From Silanimonas sp044377035 (GTDB lineage Bacteria; Pseudomonadota; Gammaproteobacteria; Xanthomonadales; Xanthomonadaceae), in contig NZ_JBILJW010000006.1 of the NCBI RefSeq assembly GCF_044377035.1, positions 1 through 64,000 on the forward strand: 64,000 nt of DNA, read 5' to 3'. A model generated the notes under the pieces. It saw nothing but the letters and a program-made list of their open reading frames with translations, made no database searches and was not told the origin of the DNA. This document shows, in pieces, positions 45,356 to 54,590 of the stretch. The position numbers were made by a program, and so were the translations under genes. Every line of letters starts with the position of its first letter. Position 1 is the first letter of the stretch.

Positions 45356-45988
45356 GTGCCGCGCCTGCCTCCCGTCACGCTGTACTTGTTGTGGATCCTG
45401 ACCGGCACGTTCGCCCTGCAATGGCTGGTGGGCGAGCCGATGGTGCGGTGGTTCGCCCTGTGGCCGGTCGGCAGCGAAGGCTTCGGCGGCGGTGGTTTTC
45501 TGCCTTGGCAGCTCGTCACCTACGCAGCCCTGCATGACGACTTCATCCACCTGTTCTTCAACGCCTTCATGGTGTGGATGCTGGGGGCGATGCTGGAGTC
45601 GCAGTGGGGCACGCGCCGCTATGTGCAGTTCGTGCTGGCCTGCGTCCTCACCGCCGGCGCGGTGCACCTGCTGTTCGGACTCGCCGGTGTGTTCCCGCCC
45701 GGCCCGGCGCTCGGCATCTCGGGCCTCGCCTACGGCCTGCTGCTGGCCTACGGCCTGATGTACCCCAACCAGCAGCTGATGCTGCTGATCCCGCCGGTGC
45801 CGATCAAGGCGAAGTACCTGGTGATGATCCTCGCCGGGCTCGCACTGTTCATGGGCTTGAATTCGCCGGGCGGCGTGGCGCACTTCGCCCACCTCGGCGG
45901 CATGCTCGGCGCCTGGCTGGTGATGCGTTACTGGCGCGGCGATCCGCCGTTCGGCAAGCGTCGGCCGACGCTGCGCTCGGTGCGCTGA
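45356..45988 (+). CDS. rhomboid family intramembrane serine protease
   Basis: 210 residues with about six membrane segments. Catalytic dyad: S122 in GISGLAYG and H179 in HFAHLGG; the HLFFNAF loop (H65, N69) matches the conserved helix 2 motif. It should cleave transmembrane substrates in the inner membrane; the targets are unknown. The GTG start follows GAGGG at a good distance. A TATCAT hexamer (45318-45323) just after the previous stop may be its own -10. Confidence 0.87.
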   Translation: MPRLPPVTLYLLWILTGTFALQWLVGEPMVRWFALWPVGSEGFGGGGFLPWQLVTYAALHDDFIHLFFNAFMVWMLGAMLESQWGTRRYVQFVLACVLTAGAVHLLFGLAGVFPPGPALGISGLAYGLLLAYGLMYPNQQLMLLIPPVPIKAKYLVMILAGLALFMGLNSPGGVAHFAHLGGMLGAWLVMRYWRGDPPFGKRRPTLRSVR

Positions 45989-46039
45989 GGCAGGACAGCA
46001 CGACCACGGCGCCGAAGCACGGCGTCGTGGCTTGGCGCG

Positions 46040-48877
46040 CTAGCGTCGCAGCAGCAGGAAATCCGGGCTGGTGATCAGCCGCACCGAGTCGAGGCGCGGG
46101 CGCGCGCCGGGCAGGGCGGCCAGCACGGCCTCGCGCTCGTCGCGCAGGGCCTGCACGTCGGACTCGCTGACGGCCGGGTTCACGCGGGCCAGCGATTCGA
46201 GGCGGGCGAGTTCGCCGCCCAAGCGCGTCTCGGCGAGTTCGGCTGCTTCGGCGATCACCGTCGCGGCATCGCGGCGAGCGCTGGTTTCGCAGGCGCCGAG
46301 CATCGGCGGCACGAGGCTGTTCATCACCTTGCGCATCGGCGAGAGGTCGAACTGGCGGTCGGACGCCTTCGCCACCGAATCGGGATCCGGCGCGAAATCG
46401 TCGCGGCGCTGCAGGCGCGTGTCGACGATGGCGCGCAGCGGCGTGGGCGGCAGGAAGCGCGCGATGTTGAGCTTGGCGTCGGTGATGCACTCGAGCACGT
46501 AGATGGCTTCGAGCAGCGCCGTGCGCGGTGGCAGCGTTTCGTCGATCAGCAGGCAGGCGTTGCCGAGCTCGGAACTCAGCATCAGGTCCTGCGCGCCGAG
46601 GATCAACGGGTGGTCGGCGCGCAGGTAGAGCAGGTCGTCGCGCGACAGGGCCAAGCGACGGTCGCAGGTGGCCTCGCGGGCGCCGCCCTTCAGCGCGTCG
46701 AAGCCGTCGACGGTGAGGTACTCCGGATCGAGCAGGAAGCGGCCTTCACCCAGTGGCTCGTTCTCGACGCCGAAGGCTTCGAGCAGTTCGAGCATGGCCT
46801 CTTGCGAGACGAGGTCGGCGTCGTCCTCGGCGAGGGCGGCGCGCAGTTCATCGGCCTCCGCACGCTGGCTGGCGCGTTCGAGCAGGCGGTCGCGGCCGCG
46901 GGCGATCTGTTCCGCGAGCTCGGCATGCGCGCCGCGGGTGTCGGCGATGAGCTGCTCGAGCGCGGGCTCGCGGCCGATGGGATCGGCTTCCGCCAGCGCG
47001 ACGAGTTCATCGACGCTGCGACGCAGAAGCTCGCGGCCGTCCGGCACCACGCCGCGGAAGGCGTCGAGGCCTTCGTGGTACCAGCGCAGCAGCACCTCCT
47101 GCGCACTGCCGGTGACAGCGGCGGCGTGGATGTGCACGTCGCCGGGCTGGCCGATGCGGTCGAGGCGGCCGATGCGCTGCTCGAGCATGTCGGGGTGCAG
47201 CGGCAGGTCCCAGAGCACCAGATGCTGGGCGAACTGGAAGTTGCGGCCTTCGGCGCCGACTTCCGAGGCGATCAGCACACGCGCGCCGTCCGGGTCGGCG
47301 AAGAACGCGGCATTGCGGTCGCGCTGCAGCAGGTTCATGTCTTCATGGAAGCGCGCGACCGGCTGGCCCCAGCGCAGTCGCAGCGCCTCCTCGATGGCCT
47401 GCACCTTGGCGCGGGAGCGGCAGAGCACCAGCGCCTTCTCGCCGCCGAGCGCGTTCAGCGTCTCCAGCAGCCAGTCGAGGCGCGGGTCCTTGGCGTAGTC
47501 GTGCACCGGCTCCTCGTCGAGATCGCCGACTTCGAAGGCGAACTCGGCGCGCAGGCGGCCCAGCAGCTCGGAATCGTCGGTGGCGGGCAGCAGGTCGACG
47601 TGGGCGATGCGCTTCGGGAAACCACCGACCGCGGCGCGGCGGTTGCGCACCATCACGCGGCCGGTGCCGTGGCGGTCGACCAGCGCGTCGATGAGCACTT
47701 CGCGTGCGACAAGGTCGCCGGTTTCGATGGCGGCCAGCGTGGCGTCCAGCCATTCACGGTCGTTGGCGAACAGGTCGTTCAAGGCCTCGCCATCGGCGCG
47801 GGTGACGTCGCCGGCCTCGATGCGTTCGGCCAGCTGCGACAGCGCGACGAAGCGGTCGGATTCGGCGAGGAAACTCTTGAGGTCGGTGTAGCGCGCCGGA
47901 TCGAGCAGGCGCAGGCGCGCGAAGTGCCCGCCGCGGCCGAGCTGCTCCGGCGTGGCGGTGAGCAGCAGCAGGCCGGGCACGCGCTTGGCGAGCGCCGCCA
48001 CCAGCGTGTAACCGGGGCTTTCGAACTCGGGCGTCCAGATGAGGTGGTGCGCCTCGTCGACGAGCAGCAGGTCCCAGCCGGCCTGCACCAGCTGCTTCAT
48101 GCGCTTGTCGTGCTCGGTGAGCCAATCCACCGAGGCGAGCACGAACTGCTCGTCCTCGAAGGGGTTGCTCGAGGGCTCGTTCATCTCGAGCGCCTCGCAG
48201 CGCTCCTCGTCATAGATGGCGAAGGGCAGGTTGAAGCGCCGCAGCAGTTCGACGAACCACTGGTTGACGAGGCTTTCCGGCGTCAGCACCAGCACGCGCT
48301 TGGCGCGGCCACTGGCGATCTGCTGCGCGGCGATGGCGCAGGCCTCGATGGTCTTGCCGAGGCCGACTTCATCGGCCAGCAGCAGGCGCGGCGTGCGGCG
48401 CGCGGCGGCGGTCTCGACCACGCGCAGCTGGTGCGGGATGAGGTCGACGCGGGCGCCCAGCACGCCCCAGCCAGGATGGCGGCGCGCGCGGGCCCGGAGG
48501 TCGAGCGTGCGGACGCGGCGTTCGAACTGGTCGTTGCGGTCGATGCGGCCGCTGATCAGGCGCTGGTCGGCCTTCGACACCGGTTGCTCGGCATCGAGCG
48601 CGCCTTCCATGAATTCATCGTTGCCGGCGCGGTACCAGACGAGGCCGGCGCGCTCTTCCACCGACTCGATGGCGATCTCCTTGCCGTCCATGCGCACGCG
48701 GTCGCCGGCGCGGAACACCGCGCGGACTAGGGGCGCGGCTTCGAGCGAGTACTGGCGCACGGTGCCGGAGGCGGTGAAGACGAGTTGCACGCTGCGGCCC
48801 GCGATGCGAAGCACGGTGCCGAGACCGAGCTCCGGCTCGGCGGACGAAAACCAGCGTTGACCGGGAACCAGAGCCAT
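46040..48877 (-). CDS. rapA: RNA polymerase-associated helicase-like ATPase RapA
   Basis: 945 residues (E. coli 968), a SWI2/SNF2 ATPase that helps recycle RNA polymerase. N-terminal Tudor-like domains (about 1-110), Walker A DEVGLGKT (169-176), DEAH box LLLVDEAHH, SNF2 C-terminal helicase motifs (e.g. QRIGRLDRIGQPGDVHIH) and a long C-terminal region. The ATG at 48877 shares its A with the TGA of the upstream M13-like gene (TGATG); an in-frame GTG three codons earlier is less likely. Confidence 0.95.
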   Translation of the reverse strand: MALVPGQRWFSSAEPELGLGTVLRIAGRSVQLVFTASGTVRQYSLEAAPLVRAVFRAGDRVRMDGKEIAIESVEERAGLVWYRAGNDEFMEGALDAEQPVSKADQRLISGRIDRNDQFERRVRTLDLRARARRHPGWGVLGARVDLIPHQLRVVETAAARRTPRLLLADEVGLGKTIEACAIAAQQIASGRAKRVLVLTPESLVNQWFVELLRRFNLPFAIYDEERCEALEMNEPSSNPFEDEQFVLASVDWLTEHDKRMKQLVQAGWDLLLVDEAHHLIWTPEFESPGYTLVAALAKRVPGLLLLTATPEQLGRGGHFARLRLLDPARYTDLKSFLAESDRFVALSQLAERIEAGDVTRADGEALNDLFANDREWLDATLAAIETGDLVAREVLIDALVDRHGTGRVMVRNRRAAVGGFPKRIAHVDLLPATDDSELLGRLRAEFAFEVGDLDEEPVHDYAKDPRLDWLLETLNALGGEKALVLCRSRAKVQAIEEALRLRWGQPVARFHEDMNLLQRDRNAAFFADPDGARVLIASEVGAEGRNFQFAQHLVLWDLPLHPDMLEQRIGRLDRIGQPGDVHIHAAAVTGSAQEVLLRWYHEGLDAFRGVVPDGRELLRRSVDELVALAEADPIGREPALEQLIADTRGAHAELAEQIARGRDRLLERASQRAEADELRAALAEDDADLVSQEAMLELLEAFGVENEPLGEGRFLLDPEYLTVDGFDALKGGAREATCDRRLALSRDDLLYLRADHPLILGAQDLMLSSELGNACLLIDETLPPRTALLEAIYVLECITDAKLNIARFLPPTPLRAIVDTRLQRRDDFAPDPDSVAKASDRQFDLSPMRKVMNSLVPPMLGACETSARRDAATVIAEAAELAETRLGGELARLESLARVNPAVSESDVQALRDEREAVLAALPGARPRLDSVRLITSPDFLLLRR

Positions 48878-50754
48878 CAGCGCCACACCCCGATCGGGTT
48901 GGCGGCGCGCATCACGGCGCCCACGCGGCAGCCGTAGGTCTCGCCGAAAGCGGGCAATTGCGAGAGCGGGCCATTAACGCGGAAGGCGGCCGGCGCGTAC
49001 GGCGAACCCTGCACCTCGGCGCGAAGCGCCTCGGTGGTCTGGGTCTTGGCCCAGAGGTTCGCCCAGGCGGTGAAGAAGGCCTTCTTCGTGTTGGCATCCG
49101 CCTGCGGCTGCGCCTTGGTGAAGGCTGCCCAGGCGAATTCGAGGCCAGCGAGGTCGGCTCGGTTCATCGGCAGGGTGCGTGCGCCATCGACGCGCAGGCC
49201 CGGTGCGGCCTGGAACCCGTTGTAGAGCGGGCCGAGCGCGGCACCGCGGTTGCCGGGCGTCAGGCGCTTGGCGAGTTCGTGGCCGACCAGTGCGCCCAGG
49301 GCGCCATAGTCGGCCGCGTCCGCCGTGGTGCCGGCGTCGCCGAGCAGGGGCGGCGAAAGGGCCGCGGCCGTGATGGCCAGCGTGTCGGTGCCGGTCAGCC
49401 ACTGCACGGCAGGAACGCGAGCTGGCAGCGGATCGATGGCGAGGGGGCGGTCGGCGAGGATGCGACCCTCCGCCCAGCGCCCGTAACGCAGCAGGTTGCC
49501 GACATGGTCGTCGGCGCGGAACTCGAGGCCGGTCGCGTCGAAAGTGTTTGACCCGTTGCCCGCGATGTCGAAGCGCATGGCCTGCAGGCGCTGCGCGTCT
49601 TCGGTGGCTCCGGCCTTGCCCGCCATCTCGACGGCGGCGGCGCGCACGCCTTCAGCCAGTGCCAAGGCGCGCTGGCGGCGGGCCTCCGGCGCATGGCGGG
49701 CGTTGAAGGCCGCGTCGTTCAGGCCGCCGAGCGTGCGGCGCAGCAGGGTGTCCATGTGCTCCGCGCGCGACGGTGCCGCGGGCAGGCCGCGCAGGATCTG
49801 CGCGAAGAACCCGCCATGGGCGTTGCGGAAGGTGCCGCCGAGTTCCGGGGCGAAGCGGTTGAGCACGCGGAAGCGCAGGTACCACTGCAGGCGCTTGGTG
49901 TCGCGCTCCGCACTGGCGATCTGGCCGAGCGTGGCGAAGTAGGCCGGGCTGACGACCACGAGGTCTTCGCTGCGCGCACCGAGCTGCTTGAGCAGGTCGG
50001 CGAAGCCGAGGGCGATGAAGCGGCGGTCCTGCGCCCGCAGGGTGTCGCTGCTGCGGGCCTCCGGGCCTTCGCCGACCAGTGCCTGGGCGAGCTGGGTCTC
50101 GATCTGCAGCACGGCTTCGGAGGCCGGGCTGATTTCGGCGTCGGGCAGGCCGCTGGCGCGCAGCACCGCCTCGACATAGGTGCGGTACTTGCCGAGCAGC
50201 GTCCGCACTTCGGCGTCATTCGTCGTGTAGAAAGCCGGATCGATCAGTCCGAGGGCGGCCGGCACGGCGGCCAGCGGACGGCGGCCACCGTCAGTGGCTT
50301 CAAGGCGGACGAATTCAGCCATCGGTGCCACGCCGAGGGCGTGGTAGGCGGCACCCACCTTGGCGAGGTCGCGGGGGCGGCGCAGCTGGGCGAGCGGGGC
50401 CAACAGCGTCTGCACCGCCGCGGCGCTCTGGCGCTCCAGACCGGCCTCGTCCATGCCCGCGGCCCAGAAGGCCCCCAGCGTCTTTTCCTGATCGTTCTGC
50501 GGGCTGGTGGCCGCGGCGGCCAGCAGGGCGGCCTGCTTCTGCGCGGCGCTGGCGCCGAGTTCGGCCAGGCGGCTGCGCTCCGGTTGGGCGGCCGAGGCCG
50601 GGTTCGCCAACCGCCACGCATGGTTGGCGTGGCCGTTGAAGTCGGCGCAGGCCAGCGGCGCGGCGGGTGTCCGGGCGCCCCGGTTCTGCGCCGCGGCGGG
50701 GGAAAGGGCGAGGACGGCCACCGCGAGGGCGGCGGTCAGAGCGAGCGTGCGCAT
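48877..50754 (-). CDS. M13 peptidase homologue with lost catalytic site
   Basis: 625 residues with a Sec signal peptide (about 1-22, SPAAAQ). It follows the neprilysin-type M13 frame: CADFNGHANHAWRLANP near the start and GETYGCRVGAVMR near the end. The zinc motif HExxH reads HELAK (492-496), and the GENIADLGG segment with the third zinc ligand reads PMNRADLAG (M530 for Glu), so two metal ligands are missing. The NAYYNP loop is also replaced. It is probably a pseudopeptidase acting in the periplasm. An intact relative is encoded at 57960-60059. The stop overlaps the rapA start by one base. Confidence 0.85.
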   Translation of the reverse strand: MRTLALTAALAVAVLALSPAAAQNRGARTPAAPLACADFNGHANHAWRLANPASAAQPERSRLAELGASAAQKQAALLAAAATSPQNDQEKTLGAFWAAGMDEAGLERQSAAAVQTLLAPLAQLRRPRDLAKVGAAYHALGVAPMAEFVRLEATDGGRRPLAAVPAALGLIDPAFYTTNDAEVRTLLGKYRTYVEAVLRASGLPDAEISPASEAVLQIETQLAQALVGEGPEARSSDTLRAQDRRFIALGFADLLKQLGARSEDLVVVSPAYFATLGQIASAERDTKRLQWYLRFRVLNRFAPELGGTFRNAHGGFFAQILRGLPAAPSRAEHMDTLLRRTLGGLNDAAFNARHAPEARRQRALALAEGVRAAAVEMAGKAGATEDAQRLQAMRFDIAGNGSNTFDATGLEFRADDHVGNLLRYGRWAEGRILADRPLAIDPLPARVPAVQWLTGTDTLAITAAALSPPLLGDAGTTADAADYGALGALVGHELAKRLTPGNRGAALGPLYNGFQAAPGLRVDGARTLPMNRADLAGLEFAWAAFTKAQPQADANTKKAFFTAWANLWAKTQTTEALRAEVQGSPYAPAAFRVNGPLSQLPAFGETYGCRVGAVMRAANPIGVWR

Positions 50755-50838
50755 GGGCGAGCCGGATTCCGTGGGGGCGCAAGTTTACGCCGGTCGAACG
50801 GAGTCTCGACTCTTCACGCGGCAAGGATCGGGGATGCC

Positions 50839-50861
50839 TAGAATTTCAGAAATTCCTGAAA
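50839..50861. promoter_or_regulatory. palindromic operator with -10 at the GbsR-cydAB promoter
   Basis: TTTCAG-N6-CTGAAA at 50844-50861, an 18-base palindrome with only one mismatched pair. A TAGAAT -10 (50839-50844) overlaps its edge, and the regulator gene starts five bases after it. The layout fits autoregulation by the GbsR/MarR-type protein. No good -35 is seen. Confidence 0.5.
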
Positions 50862-50865
50862 CTAC

Positions 50866-51426
50866 GTGAACGCCATGCTCAGTCCGCTGGTCCAGCGCTT
50901 CGTCCTCCACTTCGGCGAGATGGGCAGCCGCTGGGGCATCAACCGTACGGTCGGGCAGATCTACGCCCTGCTGTTCGTGAGCCCGAGGCCGCTCAACGCC
51001 GACGAGATTGCGGAAGGGCTGGCGTTCTCCCGTTCGAACGTCAGCATGGGCCTGAAGGAACTGCAGAGCTGGCGGCTGGTGAAGCTGCAGCACCTTCCCG
51101 GCGACCGCCGCGAATACTTCTCCGCCCCCGAGGACGTCTGGGCCATCTTCCAGACCCTCGCCGAGGAGCGGCGCAAGCGCGAGGTCGACCCGACCCTCTC
51201 GATGCTCCGCGACGCGCTGCTCGAATCCCCCGCCGACCCCGCCGACCGCCATGCGCAGGAGCGCATGCGCGAGATGCACGACCTGATCGAACTCACCACG
51301 GGGTGGTTCGAGGACGTGCGCGCCATGGACCAGGAGCGCCTCGTGGAGCTGATGAAGCTCGGCAAGAAGGTGGGGAAGCTGCTGGACGCCCGTGACCGCT
51401 TCATCGGAGGCAAGAGCCATGCTTGA
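50866..51426 (+). CDS. GbsR/MarR-type transcriptional regulator
   Basis: 186 residues; winged helix-turn-helix of the GbsR group, with NADEIAEGLAFSRSNVSMGL as recognition region (about 45-64) and a wing (HLPGDRREYFSA), followed by a helical dimerisation part. It overlaps cydA by 8 bases, so it should control the cytochrome bd operon. GTG at 50866 gives the longest fit; an ATG three codons later (50875) is an alternative. The effector is unknown. Confidence 0.85.
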   Translation: MNAMLSPLVQRFVLHFGEMGSRWGINRTVGQIYALLFVSPRPLNADEIAEGLAFSRSNVSMGLKELQSWRLVKLQHLPGDRREYFSAPEDVWAIFQTLAEERRKREVDPTLSMLRDALLESPADPADRHAQERMREMHDLIELTTGWFEDVRAMDQERLVELMKLGKKVGKLLDARDRFIGGKSHA

Positions 51427-52807
51427 TGCACTCGACCCACTGCTGCTGGCCCGCATCCAGTTCGCGGCCAACATCAGCTTCCACATCCTGTTTCCCACCA
51501 TCACCATTGCACTGGGCTGGGTGCTGCTGTTCTTCAAGTGGCGCTTCGGCCGGACCGGCGACGCGAAGTGGATGGACGCCTACGGCTTCTGGGTGAAGGT
51601 GTTCGCGCTGAGTTTCGCGCTCGGCGTGGTGAGCGGCATCACCATGAGCTTCCAGTTCGGCACCAACTGGCCGGGCTTCATGGAGCGCGTCGGCAACATC
51701 GCCGGGCCGCTGCTGGCCTACGAGGTGCTGACGGCCTTCTTCCTCGAGGCGACCTTCCTCGGGATCATGCTGTTCGGCTTCAAGCGCGTGGGCAACCGCA
51801 TCCATACGCTGGCCACCTTCCTCGTCGCCTTCGGCACCACGATGTCGGCGTTCTGGATCATCGTGCTGAACTCGTGGATGCACACGCCGCAGGGCTTCGA
51901 ACTGCGCGACGGCGTGGCGCACGCGACGGACTGGATGGCCATCGTCTTCAACCCGTCGATGCCCTGGCGTTTCAGCCACATGCTGGTGGCCTCGTTCCTC
52001 ACCGTCGCCTTCCTGCTGGCGGGGCTCTCCGCCTACCGCTGGCTGCGCGGCGACCGTGCGCCGGCGGTGCTGGCAGCGATGCGAACGGGTGTGTTCATGG
52101 GCGCGTTGTTGATCCCGGTGCAGATCGTGCTGGGGGATTTCCACGGCCTGAACACGCTGAAGCACCAGCCGCAGAAGATCGCCGCCATCGAGGCGATCTG
52201 GGAGACCGAGCGCGGCGTTCCCCTGGTGTTGTTCGGGTTCCCCGATGAAGAGGCGCGAACGACGCATATGGCGGTGGAAGTGCCGAAGCTTGCCTCGGTC
52301 ATCCTCACCCACGACCCGGACGGTGAACTGAAGGGGCTCAACGAGTTCGAAGGCAAGCACCCGCCGGTGGCGCCGGTGTTCTGGGCCTTCCGCATCATGG
52401 TGGGCATCGGCATGGCGATGCTGGCGGTTGGCTTCTGGGGCGCGTGGGTGCTGAAGCGCAAGCGCGAGCCGACGCCGTGGCTGTCGCGCGTTCTGGTGCT
52501 GATGACCTTCTCCGGCTGGGGCGCGGTGATCGCCGGCTGGTACACGACGGAGATCGGTCGCCAGCCTTGGCTGGTGCAGGGTGTGCTCACCACCGCCGAT
52601 GCCGCGAGCGCGGTGCCCGCACCGATGATCGGACTGACGCTGGTGGGCTATCTCGTGATGTACGCGGTGCTGCTCGCGGCCTACATCAGCGTGGTCTTCT
52701 ACATGGCCCGGAAGGCCGGCACGCGCGCGGAAACGCCGCAGGCCGAGGGGCCGGGCGTCGTGCCGTTCGCCGACGCTTCGTCGGGCCTGACGGCGAAGGA
52801 GGCTTGA
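51419..52807 (+). CDS. cydA: cytochrome bd-type quinol oxidase subunit I
   Basis: 462 residues with about nine membrane segments; binds hemes b558, b595 and d. The family motif GRQPW lies in TTEIGRQPWLVQG, and LARIQFAANISFHILFP is the canonical opening. It is shorter than E. coli CydA (522), as expected for the short Q-loop, CioA-type branch, which includes cyanide-insensitive oxidases. The ATG at 51419 is preceded by CGGAGG at a good distance and overlaps the regulator gene. Confidence 0.93.
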   Translation: MLDALDPLLLARIQFAANISFHILFPTITIALGWVLLFFKWRFGRTGDAKWMDAYGFWVKVFALSFALGVVSGITMSFQFGTNWPGFMERVGNIAGPLLAYEVLTAFFLEATFLGIMLFGFKRVGNRIHTLATFLVAFGTTMSAFWIIVLNSWMHTPQGFELRDGVAHATDWMAIVFNPSMPWRFSHMLVASFLTVAFLLAGLSAYRWLRGDRAPAVLAAMRTGVFMGALLIPVQIVLGDFHGLNTLKHQPQKIAAIEAIWETERGVPLVLFGFPDEEARTTHMAVEVPKLASVILTHDPDGELKGLNEFEGKHPPVAPVFWAFRIMVGIGMAMLAVGFWGAWVLKRKREPTPWLSRVLVLMTFSGWGAVIAGWYTTEIGRQPWLVQGVLTTADAASAVPAPMIGLTLVGYLVMYAVLLAAYISVVFYMARKAGTRAETPQAEGPGVVPFADASSGLTAKEA

Positions 52808-52808
52808 G

Positions 52809-53876
52809 ATGGGCACGATGACGATGACGGCGACGGTGGGGCTGATTACGACCATTCCCGATCTGTCCACGCCGGCCGGCTGGCTGCCCGTGGCCTTCAC
52901 CGTGGTGATGGGCCTCGCGATGCTGGCCTACGTGGTGCTCGATGGCTACGACCTCGGTGTGGGCGTGCTGATGCGGCGCGCCAGTGACGAGGACAAGGAC
53001 CGCATGGTCGCGTCGATCGGTCCGTTCTGGGATGCGAACGAGACCTGGCTGGTGCTCGGCGTGGGCATCCTGCTGGTGGCCTTCCCGATGGCTCACGGCG
53101 TGATCCTGCAGGCGTTGTACCTGCCGGTGGCGCTGATGCTGCTGGGCCTCACGCTGCGCGGCGTGGCCTTCGATTTCCGGGTGAAGGCCAAGGCACAGCA
53201 CAAGGCGGCGTGGAACCGCGCCTTCTATGCCGGCTCGCTGATCGCGACGCTGGCGCAGGGCTTCATGCTGGGACAACTGGTGATGGGCTTCGAGGCTGGG
53301 TGGGGGGCGTTCGCCTTCGGCGTGCTGATCGGCGTCTGCCTCGTCGCCGGCTATGCGTTGCTCGGTGCGGGCTGGCTGATCATCAAGACCGAGGGCGCGC
53401 TGCAGCAGCAGGCGGTGCGCTGGGCGCGCGGCAGCCTGTGGCTCACGGCCTTGGGCATCGCCGCGGTGTCGCTGGCGACGCCGATGCTTTCCGAGCGGAT
53501 CTTCGACAAGTGGTTCGCGCTGCCGTGGATCGTGCTGCTGATGCCGGTGCCGGTGGCCACGGCGGTGCTGTTCTTCGTGGTCGATCGAAGCCTGCGGCGG
53601 TTGCCCACGCGCCTCGCGGAGGGCAACGAGTACGGCGCCTGGGTACCGTTCGGCGGCGCCATTGGCATCTTCATGCTGGCCTTCTACGGCCTTGCCTACA
53701 GTCTGTTCCCGTATCTCGTGGTGGATCGACTGACCATCTGGCAGGCTGCGGCGGCGCCCGAATCGCTGATGATCATCTTCGTCGGCGCCTGCGTGGTGCT
53801 GCCGGTGATCATCGGCTACACGGTGTTCGCCTACCGCGTGTTTGGTGGCAAGGCACAGTCGCTCGACTACACATGA
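52809..53876 (+). CDS. cydB: cytochrome bd-type quinol oxidase subunit II
   Basis: 355 residues, about nine membrane segments, with the conserved DGYDLGVGVL and PFWDANETWLVL motifs. It pairs with CydA to reduce oxygen to water at the expense of quinol. The ATG is 2 bases after the cydA stop. No cydX-type short subunit is seen between cydB and the next gene. Confidence 0.93.
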   Translation: MGTMTMTATVGLITTIPDLSTPAGWLPVAFTVVMGLAMLAYVVLDGYDLGVGVLMRRASDEDKDRMVASIGPFWDANETWLVLGVGILLVAFPMAHGVILQALYLPVALMLLGLTLRGVAFDFRVKAKAQHKAAWNRAFYAGSLIATLAQGFMLGQLVMGFEAGWGAFAFGVLIGVCLVAGYALLGAGWLIIKTEGALQQQAVRWARGSLWLTALGIAAVSLATPMLSERIFDKWFALPWIVLLMPVPVATAVLFFVVDRSLRRLPTRLAEGNEYGAWVPFGGAIGIFMLAFYGLAYSLFPYLVVDRLTIWQAAAAPESLMIIFVGACVVLPVIIGYTVFAYRVFGGKAQSLDYT

Positions 53877-53938
53877 CCGGAGCGATGCGGCAGTCTGCCG
53901 CTCGTCCTTCCTTCTCTCCCACACCAACCGCCCACGCC

Positions 53939-54493
53939 ATGCGCCCGACGTCCGCCGCCCTCGCCACCGCTTTCGCCCTCATCCTTTCCGGCTGCCAGGC
54001 CGAAGCGCCCGCGGCACCGACCGCTCCAGAATCGTCCCCGGCGCCTGAAGCCCCGGCTCCGGCCGCGGCGGAACCCGCGGCCTCGGCCCACGTGGGCCTG
54101 ATGGCGCACGAGCCGTGGTCGCGACCGCTCGCGCCCGGCGCCACGGTGGCTGCCGGCTACATGCACCTGATGAACCACACCGCGCAGCCGGAAACCCTGG
54201 TCGGCGCGCGCGCCGAGGGCGTCGGCCGCATCGAACTGCACGACATGGCCGAGGTGGACGGCGTGATGCAGATGCGCCCGATCGACGGCGGCGTGCCGCT
54301 GGTGGTCGACGGCATGGCGGCCTTCCAGCCCGGTGGCAAGCACCTGATGTTCATCGACGTCACCCGCTCGTGGACCGAGGGCGACGTGGTGCCGGTGACG
54401 CTGGTGTTCGAGAGCGGCACCGAGGCGGTCATCGATGTCGCCGTGACGGCGTCGAAGGGCGAGTCCTCCGGCGACGAGCACGCCCACCACTGA
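53939..54493 (+). CDS. PCuAC copper-binding lipoprotein
   Basis: 184 residues. The lipobox LSGC (C19) makes it a membrane-anchored periplasmic lipoprotein; a Pro/Ala/Glu-rich linker (about 21-50) follows. The PCuAC copper site is present as H101-x10-M112-x22-H135-x-M137, one residue longer than the usual H-x10-M-x21-H-x-M. The C-terminus ends in HAHH, a further metal-binding tail. Such proteins deliver Cu(I) to the CuA site of haem-copper oxidases. It is the last gene of the cyd unit, although cytochrome bd has no copper. The start at 53939 is chosen; an in-frame ATG overlapping the cydB stop (53873) is possible. Confidence 0.87.
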   Translation: MRPTSAALATAFALILSGCQAEAPAAPTAPESSPAPEAPAPAAAEPAASAHVGLMAHEPWSRPLAPGATVAAGYMHLMNHTAQPETLVGARAEGVGRIELHDMAEVDGVMQMRPIDGGVPLVVDGMAAFQPGGKHLMFIDVTRSWTEGDVVPVTLVFESGTEAVIDVAVTASKGESSGDEHAHH

Positions 54494-54533
54494 GGCCCGG
54501 GCGCAACGCGCTCGCGATTCACGGGAATTCACC

Positions 54534-54560
54534 GCGGGCGGCGAGGTCTGACGCCCGCTT
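54534..54560 (+). terminator. weak hairpin after the cyd-PCuAC unit
   Basis: GCGGGCG (54534-54540) pairs with CGCCCGC (54552-54558), 7 bp, followed by TT only. A weak terminator candidate. A TTGACG hexamer begins at 54559 but has no -10 at a suitable distance. Confidence 0.3.
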
Positions 54561-54590
54561 GACGTCCGCCGCGGGGATACTCGGGCGGTT

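Noticed and set aside
45989..46039. Possible bidirectional hairpin between the rhomboid and rapA genes
   Set aside because: CACGAC/GTCGTG arms exist, but the interior pairs ambiguously and there is no T-run, so it was not listed as a terminator.
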